Source of the DNA: JBELMB01 sp042088665
Lineage (GTDB): Bacteria; Pseudomonadota; Alphaproteobacteria; Rhodobacterales; Rhodobacteraceae
Direction of reading: 5' to 3'
DNA: 43,572 nucleotides
NCBI GenBank assembly: GCA_042088665.1
Contig: JBELMB010000028.1
Location: 1 to 43,572, forward strand
Under the pieces are notes generated by a model. The model searched no databases and was not told the origin of the DNA. It saw only the letters and a program-made list of their open reading frames with translations. Below, in pieces: positions 24,014 to 31,971 of the stretch (within the stretch, counting starts at the first letter, position 1; the number at the start of each line of letters is the position of its first letter). A program made the position numbers and the translations under genes.

Positions 24014-24440
24014 GGATGGGAACGCGCCTTCTGGTTCCAGACAGAGACCATCCGCGACAACGGCGATGCTGACCTGTCCTTCCATCACAACCCTTGGCGA
24101 GATGCGGATCGAAAAAGGGTATCACGGTTGGCCCAGCGATTTTGGCACAGAGTACACGCTGCAGGACGCCGGGCTGTCAAAATTCACCGACATGAAAAAG
24201 TGCGATTTCCTTGGCCGCGACGCTGTTTTGAAACAGGCAGATCAGCCCACAGACTGGAACTGGATCGGGCTGGAACTGGATCGGGCTGGAACTGGATCGG
24301 GCTGGAACTGGATCGGGCTGGAAGTTACGGAAGAAGGGCCCGAACCATTGGCATCTGATCCGATCCTGCTGGGGGGCGCGTGATCGGCTATGGCACCTCC
24401 ACGGCCCACGTTTAGCGGACGAACCTGGCCGAAGTCTTGC
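24014..24440 (+). pseudogene. GcvT-family dehydrogenase remnant (dimethylglycine/sarcosine type)
   Basis: GWERAFWFQTETIRDNGDAD and LSFHHNPW, from the middle of such proteins, are joined out of frame to GEMRIEKGYHGWPSDFGTEY, DFLGRDAVLKQADQPTDWNW and EVTEEGPEPLASDPILLGG, from the C-terminal folate-binding GcvT domain. A final frameshifted RVIGYGTSTAH and stop follow. The junction lies in cttggcgaga near 24092-24101, which fits both parts, so a deletion by short homology is likely. Known: the intact enzymes oxidatively demethylate dimethylglycine or sarcosine. It directly follows the MttB relic, so both probably belonged to one methylated-amine locus. It contains a 16-bp tandem repeat. Confidence 0.75.
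24254..24323 (+). repeat. 16-bp tandem repeat inside the GcvT relic
   Basis: Four exact copies of ctggaactggatcggg (24254-24269, 24270-24285, 24286-24301, 24302-24317) and a 6-base partial copy. One copy is ancestral: DWNWIGLEVTEEG is the expected protein. Three added copies make 48 bp, so the unit is read in all three frames in turn and the original frame is restored after it, with 16 extra residues. Confidence 0.95.
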
Positions 24441-24661
24441 GCAAACCCTTTCTCATGCCCGTCACCCGGCTTGATCACGGAGACGGATTTTCGGCTGGAC
24501 CCGCGCGGCGCGGGTCTGGCAGGTAAACGTTCGTCACCGCAACTGGGCAACGTCGCCACGGGCTATGCGATAGAGGCGTACGACTGGGCCAGATACCAAA
24601 GGCAAACGGGACGAAGAAGTGCGGTGCAGAGGTATGACACTGTATCGCAACGCGCTTCGTT

Positions 24662-25400
24662 TCAACGATTTTTTGAGGGCTGCCCTAAACAGAAATCATC
24701 GATGCGGCCGCTAGAAAAAGCGCGTTGAAAACCAAGGTCAACTCGGTTGTGGGATAAGTGCGGGTCGCGGAATAGCCATCTTCCGACGGGACGGGTGAAG
24801 CTTGCCTCGTTCATGCGCTGAATGCGGGTGGCATGGCCGGTTTGGGGGTAGTCGACCAGCACGCTGCGGCCCCGTTGGGTGTTGCCGGATTTGTACTGCG
24901 CGATAAAAGCATGGTCTGACTGGTTGGAAAGCTCGCGCGGCTTGGTCACCTGGATCGTCTCGTGCAGGCGTTTGGCGTCATCACTGCCGACGCGGAAAAT
25001 GATCTTGGTGCCGGGATTGCCTTTGATCGCGACCAGCACCTCGGATGAGATCTGGTCGGTGTGTTACACGCGCCTCTTGCGGATGCCCGCCAGCGCTTCG
25101 ACGATGGCCAGCGAAGTGAACTCGTCTCTCACCACTTGGAAGCCGGAAACCAAAGCGTCGACCAGCGTGCCGCCCTTCATCGGGATATCCCGGTGGGTCG
25201 CCTCATAAATGATCCGCGACAGGATGAGCGGGGCAAGCGTATTGGCATTGACCGCGCCGATCTTTCATTTGTTGAAGTTGAAGATCACCAGCTGCATTCT
25301 TGGATATGGCATAGGCGCGTCACGCTCTCGTCGGTGAAGCTCGCAAAATGTCGGGGCACGATGCCGTCGAGTGGGCTGCCGCCACAATCGTTGCGGCGTT
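24662..25400 (-). pseudogene. Conjugation-type ATPase remnant (TraG/DUF87-like)
   Basis: Reading leftward: VIFNFNK, a TGA, KIGAVNANTLAPLILSRIIY, KGGTLVDALVSGFQVVRDEF, TSLAIVEALAGIRKRRV, a TAA, TDQISSEVLVAIKGNPGTKI, IFRVGSDDAKRLHETIQVTK, SDHAFIAQYKSGNTQRG. The DEFTSL box followed by a NxGTxIxFRVGxxDAxxL stretch matches the C-terminal half of TraG/VirD4- or HerA-like conjugation ATPases. Two in-frame stops break it and the Walker A part is not visible. Weaker traces continue to about 25600. Inferred: part of a decayed conjugative element. Confidence 0.6.
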
Positions 25401-25740
25401 TGCATTCTCCGCCTGATGCGTCCTGCGGGGCGCTGCCCTGCTGTGCCGGTCTCAGTGGGCGCATACAGGCACTTGTTATGGATGGTGATCTCAAAACCCG
25501 ATTGTCGGCAGAGCCAAATCCAGCATGGTCTGGGCCATCCTGTCCCATCGAACTTCAGAAGGGGCGCTGGCCACAAGGACAGCCTGTTCCAATCTTGTCG
25601 CCATGCCAACAGTTTAGAACAGGATCGGTGGCAGTGCCATACAGCTGACCTGCGCGATCAGACCACGAGGACCCGCGCCTGTCGGCTCCCCGCTTCTTCT
25701 TCAGCCGATACAAATGAACCGGACATAGAAGGAGACCCCG

Positions 25741-26205
25741 ATGGGCAGACACATCAAGTTTGACCATTTGAACACACATGGGGATTTTACGTCTATCCTG
25801 AACCAGTTCGGCATCAACTATGAGAAGCGCGGCGCGCAGTTGCGCGCGCTCTGCCCGCTTCATGACGACAGAACGCCGTCGCTGTCGATCACGCTGGAGG
25901 CGCGTGGCGAGGCCAAGGAAAACACCTGGCACTGCTTTGGCTGCAAGGACAATGGCACGATCATCGACTTTGTCGCGCGCATGACCAGTGAGACGTTGAG
26001 CGACGACGCAGACCTTGTAGCACAGCTCTCACGCTGCGGTCTTGCCTTGACCTTTGGTCTTGGCGGTTGCTCGGAGACCAGTCGCAAGATGGTGGGGACG
26101 GCGAAATTCCGTTCTGGATTTGGCTTGAACGGGCCGCCCAATGCGTTTAAACGGGCGTCCGCGTGCTTCAATGGCTCAGCTGGTATTGCAGGCCTTCTTG
26201 CTTAG
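25741..26205 (+). CDS. Truncated CHC2 zinc-finger primase-like protein
   Basis: A 154-residue frame behind an AAGGAGA ribosome site. The first 85 residues form a CHC2 zinc-binding domain as in DnaG-type and plasmid/phage primases: C38 and H41 (LCPLHDD), then C64 and C67 (WHCFGCKDNGT), followed by IIDFVARM. After about residue 95 the family pattern is lost and the tail (FGLGGCSETSRKM onward) is not primase-like. No TOPRIM/polymerase domain follows, so this is probably the 5' piece of a primase gene from a mobile element, joined to unrelated sequence. It is divergent from the ATPase relic and 93 bp before the tRNA. Translation may still occur, but primase activity is unlikely. Confidence 0.7.
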   Translation: MGRHIKFDHLNTHGDFTSILNQFGINYEKRGAQLRALCPLHDDRTPSLSITLEARGEAKENTWHCFGCKDNGTIIDFVARMTSETLSDDADLVAQLSRCGLALTFGLGGCSETSRKMVGTAKFRSGFGLNGPPNAFKRASACFNGSAGIAGLLA

Positions 26206-26298
26206 CGGGTCCGCTCGAGATTGATTTTCGAGACCAGTGAGACAGACAAGGCGCGTAGTAACTCGTGGGACCATAGTAGGGCCGCAAAAGAGAAGGAT

Positions 26299-26374
26299 GC
26301 CGGTGTAGCTCAGCTGGTAGAGCACGTCATTCGTAATGATGGGGTCGTAGGTTCGAGTCCTATCACCGGCACCA
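26299..26374 (+). tRNA. tRNA-Thr (anticodon CGT)
   Basis: A complete 76-nt cloverleaf including an encoded CCA end: acceptor GCCGGTG/CACCGGC, D-arm GCTCAGCTGGTAGAGC, anticodon loop TTCGTAA with CGT reading the ACG codon, T-arm GTAGGTTCGAGTCCTAT. It appears intact despite lying inside the decayed region, as expected for an essential or useful tRNA next to a former integration zone. Confidence 0.97.
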
Positions 26375-26383
26375 TTCTTCTCA

Positions 26384-26570
26384 CTAATCTTCCCAAAATT
26401 CCAACATCTTAGCTGGCTTCACGCCCAGCGCATCCGCCAACCGCGCCACGATGGCTTCGGATACCCTGCTCCATGCCGCTGACGTATGCGCGATGCAGGT
26501 CGTACTGGAAGGCAAGTTCTTCCTGCGACAGTCCGCTTTAGGCGCAATGCTGCGCGGGAGCTTCGAAAGA
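26384..26570 (-). pseudogene. XRE-family helix-turn-helix regulator remnant
   Basis: Reading leftward after a TAA: SGLSQEELAFQYDLHRAYVS and GMEQGIR, then after a frameshift AIVARLADALGVKPAKMLEF to a stop at 26384. This is the HTH_3 fold (LSQEELA...YVSGMEQG...LADAL) with a stop in helix 1 and a frameshift after the recognition helix, so it is not functional. It lies just 3' of the tRNA. Confidence 0.75.
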
Positions 26571-26652
26571 AAATCCGAGTAACTTCCAGATCGCGGAAGC
26601 CGGCACACCGCTAGCGCGGGCACTTGGCAAAGCACCCGCGCGGTGGAAAGCG

Positions 26653-28176
26653 CTATTTTGCGGCTTCCACCTCACGCTTTTCGTCGACCACGATTTCTGC
26701 ATCGACCGTGTCAGGCGAGACCGCCGCGGCGGGCGTCTCAGGTTCGATCACTTCGGCGGGCGCTGGCGCGGTGTCGCTCTGGTCCTCGATGGCGCCCACG
26801 ATCAGGGGCAGCATGTTGGCGCCAGCGGGAAGCACCACTTCGGATTGCGGCGGGGTCTTCCAGCTGAGCGTGTCAAAGGCCGAGCAATTGGTGCAGGTCG
26901 GACGCCATTCCGCATGGATGGTCTTGCAATTGTCACAGACCCACTGCGGACCACGCGGCGCGGTGAGGGCCTTGGCCAACCAACCGCGCACCACCGCATC
27001 AGACCCGCCTTCGCCCTTTTCGATCGCCGCCATGATCGCCAGAACACGGGCGTCCGGATCATTCTCCAGCAGGTCGCCAAGGCTGCGGCGCGCCTCGGGA
27101 AAGTTCTCTGCCACGAGGTTGAGTTCTGCCTTCAGCAGCTTTGTCTCGCGGTGCTCCGGATTGATCCGGGTCAACTGCACAAAGCGCGTGACGCGCTCGG
27201 CGGGCGTTTCATTCGGCGCGATCTCGGCGTAGGCGGCGGCCAGATCCGGATGCGGATGGCTTTCCCACGCTTTTTTCAGGACCTTCATGGCGTTGCGACT
27301 CCGGTCCTGCGCGATAAACGCACGGGCCGCCATGGCAGCGGCAGGCACCAGATCGGGCGCATTGCGATTGGCCTCGATCGCGGCATCGGCGGCCTTTTGG
27401 CTGGCCTCTGCATCGTCGATCTCTGTCGCAGCGGACAACGAAAGAACAGCATCGCGACGCTTGTAGACGTCGCGCGGCAAGGCACCGTGCTTGAGCTTGG
27501 CCGACAGTGTCTTGCGCGCACCTTCCCAATCCTGCTTTTCCGCCTGCAACTGCAGCAGAGTGTCCTGCACTTCGGTGTGCTTGGGCTTGATCGCAAAGGC
27601 ACGTTCCGCCAACTGGAGCGCGGTGTCAGTGTCACCCCCGTCCAGCTTTTGCTTCATGATGCCACGGATGCCGACAAAGCGCGTGTTCTCTGCTTTCAGC
27701 AGGCGTTTGTACACCTCTTCGGCCTTGCGATGGTCGCCCATCATTTCGGCGGCCTGCGCGCTGATCAGATCCGTCAGCTCTGGCTTGTGAAGGTATTTCT
27801 CCGCCTTCTGGGCCTTGGCAATCGCCAGACGCCCTTCGCCGGAGGCCAGTGCCATCAGACCCTGCGACAGCGCCTCGTAGCCCTTGCGTTCCCGGTTGCG
27901 GTCAAAATAGCGCGACAGTGCCGTCTCATCACCATTGATGAACTTCAGCGTTGCGATCAACAGACCGAACAGCAGGATAAAGGCCCAGACCGCGCCGATC
28001 AGCACGGCGGCCGCGATGAACAGCTTCACAGGCGTCAGCGTGTATTCCACACCGCCCAGCGTCAGCCGCGCCTCTGCCAGACCGCTGCCGTCGCTGTCGA
28101 TCAGAAAGCCCAGACCAAAGGTCAGCGCCGCGACAAGCACGACGAACACCACGATTTTGATTAGTGACCAAAGCAT
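26653..28176 (-). CDS. HemY-like TPR membrane protein
   Basis: A 507-residue protein. Two N-terminal transmembrane helices (about 4-26 and 51-77) are the HemY_N domain, followed by TPR-like helical repeats (about 100-400). A zinc-ribbon-like CxxC...CxxC (CDNCKTIHAEWRPTCTNC) lies at about 415-435, and the tail is acidic and Pro/Ala-rich. The HemY_N/TPR family is named from its place in haem operons and is not the protoporphyrinogen oxidase also called HemY. It follows the Mic60-like gene by 13 bp and is read from the hemD side. Known: TPR membrane proteins of this family may tie haem synthesis to envelope structure; the molecular role is open. The C-terminal zinc ribbon is an alphaproteobacterial-looking addition. 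Confidence 0.88.
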   Translation of the reverse strand: MLWSLIKIVVFVVLVAALTFGLGFLIDSDGSGLAEARLTLGGVEYTLTPVKLFIAAAVLIGAVWAFILLFGLLIATLKFINGDETALSRYFDRNRERKGYEALSQGLMALASGEGRLAIAKAQKAEKYLHKPELTDLISAQAAEMMGDHRKAEEVYKRLLKAENTRFVGIRGIMKQKLDGGDTDTALQLAERAFAIKPKHTEVQDTLLQLQAEKQDWEGARKTLSAKLKHGALPRDVYKRRDAVLSLSAATEIDDAEASQKAADAAIEANRNAPDLVPAAAMAARAFIAQDRSRNAMKVLKKAWESHPHPDLAAAYAEIAPNETPAERVTRFVQLTRINPEHRETKLLKAELNLVAENFPEARRSLGDLLENDPDARVLAIMAAIEKGEGGSDAVVRGWLAKALTAPRGPQWVCDNCKTIHAEWRPTCTNCSAFDTLSWKTPPQSEVVLPAGANMLPLIVGAIEDQSDTAPAPAEVIEPETPAAAVSPDTVDAEIVVDEKREVEAAK

Positions 28177-28189
28177 GAATTCGTGACCC

Positions 28190-30037
28190 TTATTGCTGGT
28201 TCAGTTCCTGAGCGAGCGCTGCAGCCCCGGCAAGCGCGTCGCGCCGCAGGTTTGCAGAGGCCACCCAGTCGGCAAGATCGGCTTGAGCCTCCTCCGGCAA
28301 AGCGGCGATCTCGGTCAGTGCGGTGTCCAGGTCGCCGATTTTCACGGCGGCCTCGGCGCGCGACAGCACCGCGTCGGGGTCATTCCCCTCCCGCGGCACA
28401 ACAGAGCGCGCGCCCAGCTGGTTTTGAAGGAAGCCACCAAGGCCCCCGCCGGTCTCGGCGCTTTCGGCGTCGGCCATGCTGGCGCGGGCGCTGCTCAGCG
28501 CCGCCCGGGCAGCGCCGGGGAACTCCGTCGCCAGCGCAGCAAGAGTCGGCAATCCGCTGTCCGCACCGGTGGCGAGTGCCTCTGGCAGTTCGAGCCCGTA
28601 TTCGGACAGTTGCGCCAGCGGTTCAGCAAAGCTGGTGCCTTCTTGCGCACGTGCCATCAGGTCGGCCAAAGCGGCACGGCTCGCTGCAAGGGCCGCCTGT
28701 TCCTCGGCACTGATTTCGGCGGCACGGGCTGCATCGATGATGGCTTCGACATCGGCCTTCTGCGTCGCGAACTCATCCAGCATCGCGGATTTCTCGGATT
28801 CGAGCGTAACACGCTGATCGGCAATCTCCGCGCTCAGCGCTTCCTGTTGTGCGGTGATCTCGGCGCTCAGGCCTTCACGCTGGGCAGAGATTTCCTCGCG
28901 CAGCGCCATGCGTTCGTCGGTGATCGTGGCACGCTGGGCGATGATCTCTTCGCGCAGCGCGTTCAGCTCACGTTCGTATACGGCAATCACGTCGGGGGAG
29001 ACTGATTCCTCGACCGGGCGTTTCTCGATCACCAAAAGGCGCGCGTCCACTTCACCCAGTCGGTCGCCCAGATCCGTCAGGCGCGAATCGAGCGCCGCAA
29101 CCCGGGTTTCCGACCCATCAAGGCGCGCATCCAGCGCGGCGAGGGTCGCGGTCATATCGCTCAGGCTGCTGGCCACCTCGTCAAAGCGTCCATCGACCCC
29201 GGTCAAGTCCACTTCAAAGGCCGCAAGGCTCTGTTCAACGCCTGCAACGGATTGTGCGAGCGGGGACAGATCAATCGCATCCACCGCGGCAGACACATCG
29301 CCGACAGATGACTGCGCCGCTTCCAACCCGGAGGTCAGCTCGGACAACTGGTCGGCCTGATCAGAGAGCACCGCGCGGGTTTCGATATTGAACGGCTCCT
29401 GCTCGGGCGGCGGGCCAAAGTTCAGCAGTTCCGAGGCGCCAAAACCAAGGCCCGCGGCAACAGCGCCACCCAGCAGCATCGGGACAAAACCTGCTTTGCG
29501 CTCGATCGTGGTTTCCTTGATGATCTGCGGCGCAGGAGCAGCCGGTTCGGGCGTCTCTACGGGCTCAGGCATTTCTGCGGGTTCAGGGGCTTCGGCCGGT
29601 TCCTCGGGCGCGTTGTCCTCGACAACAGCTTCCTCTGGCTCGATCTCCGCAGGCTCCGTTTCCGCCGAATCCTGATCGGCAGACCCGGTTTCCGCGGCAT
29701 CTGCTTCGACCTCGGCGCTATCTGTCTGAGGATCATCATCAGACACCGTTTCGGTGTCCTCTGCCGGATCCGACCCCTCTGGGGCCTCTGCCTCTGTGGC
29801 GTCAGCCTCTTCGGGGTCCGACTGGGTCTCATCCGCATCGGATTCGGGGGCCACATCGTCGCTGGACGCCTCGTCGGTCACCGCGTCAGAGGCATCCGCG
29901 CCATCCACCGTGTCCTCAGCGTCCACCATATCTGTGCCGTCCAGGGGGGACTCTTCGGTCACTGCAGTTGCATCATCTGCCTTGGTCGTGTCCTCGGCTG
30001 CGGTCCCGCCCGCTGTTTCCTCGGTCGTGCCTGCCAC
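28190..30037 (-). CDS. Mic60/mitofilin-like inner-membrane protein
   Basis: A 615-residue protein. Residues 1-173 are extremely acidic and contain a single basic residue (K19). One transmembrane helix lies at about 183-203 (GFVPMLLGGAVAAGLGFGAS). Long coiled coils follow (about 220-460, with repeated LREEISAQREGLSAEI-like stretches). The C-terminal mitofilin-type end (about 540-615, LGARSVVPREGNDPDAVLSR) closes the protein. Known: alphaproteobacterial Mic60 homologues lie beside haem genes and shape membrane invaginations, as mitochondrial Mic60 does at cristae junctions. Inferred: a similar role here. It lies between hemD (35 bp upstream) and the HemY-like gene (13 bp downstream), in one transcript. 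Length exceeds many homologues because of the acidic arm. Confidence 0.87.
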   Translation of the reverse strand: MAGTTEETAGGTAAEDTTKADDATAVTEESPLDGTDMVDAEDTVDGADASDAVTDEASSDDVAPESDADETQSDPEEADATEAEAPEGSDPAEDTETVSDDDPQTDSAEVEADAAETGSADQDSAETEPAEIEPEEAVVEDNAPEEPAEAPEPAEMPEPVETPEPAAPAPQIIKETTIERKAGFVPMLLGGAVAAGLGFGASELLNFGPPPEQEPFNIETRAVLSDQADQLSELTSGLEAAQSSVGDVSAAVDAIDLSPLAQSVAGVEQSLAAFEVDLTGVDGRFDEVASSLSDMTATLAALDARLDGSETRVAALDSRLTDLGDRLGEVDARLLVIEKRPVEESVSPDVIAVYERELNALREEIIAQRATITDERMALREEISAQREGLSAEITAQQEALSAEIADQRVTLESEKSAMLDEFATQKADVEAIIDAARAAEISAEEQAALAASRAALADLMARAQEGTSFAEPLAQLSEYGLELPEALATGADSGLPTLAALATEFPGAARAALSSARASMADAESAETGGGLGGFLQNQLGARSVVPREGNDPDAVLSRAEAAVKIGDLDTALTEIAALPEEAQADLADWVASANLRRDALAGAAALAQELNQQ

Positions 30038-30072
30038 GTCGTCTCACCCTTTCAAAATCAGTCCAGTCGAAA

Positions 30073-30804
30073 TTACCGGCTGGACGTATCCTCCCCAGCC
30101 CGCGCCAAATGCAAAAGCGCCAAAGTCGTCTGCGCCATGGCAGCCGAGTCGGGACGCGGGGCAACCCTTAGGTCTCTTATATGGAACGATGAGGTCGCCT
30201 TGGCCACCGCTTCGCTCATCGCCGCGACAAGAAGCTGCGCGTTTATTGCCTCATCGGCCAGCAAGCGCCCGGTTCGCGGTGAAAAAAGGGGCATCACAAT
30301 GGTATGATCTTGTGCAAGAACCTGCCGAGCCTCGTCTGTTAGCGGCACCACCGGCTGCTTGTACAGGACCGCCTCCCGAGTGCTGATTCCCTCCTGCGTG
30401 AGGCGCGCAGCGATCTCCCCGCGGGTGTGCTCTCCGCGGATGTGCAGCAGGGGGCCGGTCAGGCCGCGCGCGCACAGGCCCGTGACCAGCGCATCGGCGT
30501 CTCCCTCGGCGGACCACGTGTGAAACCCGGCGCTGCGGGCGGCCTGCGCCGTGGCATCCCCCACCGCATAGACCGGTAGATTCACCACCGACGCCCGCGC
30601 GCGAAACGCCGCCACCCCATGCGCAGAGCTGAAGATCAGACCCATGAACGGGTCGAGATCCGGCAATACACCGCAATGCACGATCTCGAAGCGCGGAGAG
30701 ATCACCAACCGATGCGCGGGTGCGTCTGGCCCCAGTTGCGTCACGAAACGTTCTGATGCGGCCCGCGGGCGCAGCATCAGCAACACCGGAGAAGAAGACG
30801 CCAT
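30073..30804 (-). CDS. hemD: Uroporphyrinogen-III synthase
   Basis: A 243-residue enzyme that cyclises hydroxymethylbilane with inversion of ring D, giving uroporphyrinogen III for haem and related tetrapyrroles. The start of the HemD fold, MLRPRAASERFVTQL, is typical. FSSAHGVAAF, PVYAVGDATAQAARSAG and LLHIRGEHTRGEIA follow in the right places. The start at 30804 (MASSSPVLLML) lies behind AGGAGG, which supports it over a shorter in-frame ATG. Sequence conservation in HemD is low, so the call rests on these motifs and on the mic60/hemY-like neighbours. It diverges from tsaD with 84 bp between starts. Confidence 0.92.
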   Translation of the reverse strand: MASSSPVLLMLRPRAASERFVTQLGPDAPAHRLVISPRFEIVHCGVLPDLDPFMGLIFSSAHGVAAFRARASVVNLPVYAVGDATAQAARSAGFHTWSAEGDADALVTGLCARGLTGPLLHIRGEHTRGEIAARLTQEGISTREAVLYKQPVVPLTDEARQVLAQDHTIVMPLFSPRTGRLLADEAINAQLLVAAMSEAVAKATSSFHIRDLRVAPRPDSAAMAQTTLALLHLARAGEDTSSR

Positions 30805-30888
30805 GGAAAGATCGCCTCCTGTCTTGCGTTGAAGGGGTCCTCCGCCAGTGCTACCTGTTGACGCCTGCTTTCGCAACGTGAGCCCCCC

Positions 30889-31971
30889 ATGACCCAAAAC
30901 CCGCTGATCCTTGGCCTTGAAAGCAGCTGCGACGACACCGCCGCGGCGCTGGTGCAGGGACGGCAGATCCATGCCTCGGTGGTCGAAGGTCAAAACCGCC
31001 TGCACGCGGCCTTTGGCGGCGTCGTGCCGGAAATTGCCGCCCGCGCCCATGCGGAACGGCTGGACGGCTGTGTCCGGTCCGCGCTGCAGGAGGCAGGCAA
31101 GGCATTGCGGGATGTGGACGCCATTGCCGTCACCGCGGGGCCGGGGCTGATCGGCGGCGTGCTTTCGGGTGTGATGATGGCCAAGGGGCTGGCCACCGGG
31201 TTGGGCCTGCCTCTTGTGGGGGTGAATCACCTCGCCGGGCACGCGCTGACGCCGCGACTGACCGATGATCTGGCCTTTCCCTACCTGATGCTGCTGGTCT
31301 CTGGTGGACATTGCCAGTTCCTGATCGTGCGCGGTCCACAAGAGTTTCAACGTCTTGGCGGCACGATCGATGATGCCCCGGGCGAGGCCTTTGACAAGAC
31401 CGCGCGCCTGTTGGGCTTGACCCAGCCGGGCGGTCCCTCGGTCGAGGCCGCCGCGCGCGAAGGGGATCCAGAACGGTTCCGCTTTCCCCGACCCTTGCTG
31501 GACAGACCCGGCTGCGACATGTCCTTTTCCGGGTTGAAGACCGCGCTGATGCGCCAGCGCGACGCGCTCGTAACTGCGCAATCCGGATTGACACGGCAGG
31601 ATCGCAAGGATCTCTGCGCAGGGTTTCAGGCGGCGGTCAGCGACGTATTGGTGGAAAAGGCGCGGCGTGCCATGGCCACTTACATGCAGACCAATCCCAC
31701 GGAGCCAGGCCTCGCGGTGGCCGGGGGCGTCGCGGCCAACCAGACGATCCGCGCGGGGCTTGACGCGCTTTGTACGCAAAACGGGCTACGGTTTACCGCG
31801 CCGCCGTTGCGGCTGTGCACCGACAATGCTGCGATGATTGCCTATGCGGGCGGCGCGCTTCTGGCAGACGGTCTGCAGCACGACATGACACTGTCGGCGC
31901 GCCCCCGATGGCCCCTCGACCAGACCGCGGCCCCGCTGATCGGATCGGGAAAGAAAGGCGCCAAGGCATGA
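30889..31971 (+). CDS. tsaD: tRNA N6-adenosine threonylcarbamoyltransferase
   Basis: A 360-residue ASKHA-fold enzyme that, with TsaB and TsaE, transfers threonylcarbamoyl to A37 of tRNAs reading ANN codons. The N-terminal LGLESSCDDTAAAL binds nucleotide. The metal-binding histidines are H114 and H118 in GVNHLAGHAL, and LVSGGHCQFL and the C-terminal DNAAMIAYAG are standard. Length is usual. It heads a tight operon: gpsA overlaps by ATGA, then yciI-like and EVE genes. It diverges from hemD. One of the genes whose absence is rarely tolerated. Confidence 0.97.
   Translation: MTQNPLILGLESSCDDTAAALVQGRQIHASVVEGQNRLHAAFGGVVPEIAARAHAERLDGCVRSALQEAGKALRDVDAIAVTAGPGLIGGVLSGVMMAKGLATGLGLPLVGVNHLAGHALTPRLTDDLAFPYLMLLVSGGHCQFLIVRGPQEFQRLGGTIDDAPGEAFDKTARLLGLTQPGGPSVEAAAREGDPERFRFPRPLLDRPGCDMSFSGLKTALMRQRDALVTAQSGLTRQDRKDLCAGFQAAVSDVLVEKARRAMATYMQTNPTEPGLAVAGGVAANQTIRAGLDALCTQNGLRFTAPPLRLCTDNAAMIAYAGGALLADGLQHDMTLSARPRWPLDQTAAPLIGSGKKGAKA

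Noticed and set aside
21159..26600. A phage-defence island
   Set aside because: Low gene density, mobile-element fragments and a tRNA suggested one, but every fragment I could name belongs to metabolism, transposition or conjugation; no nuclease, helicase, toxin or sensor pair is present.
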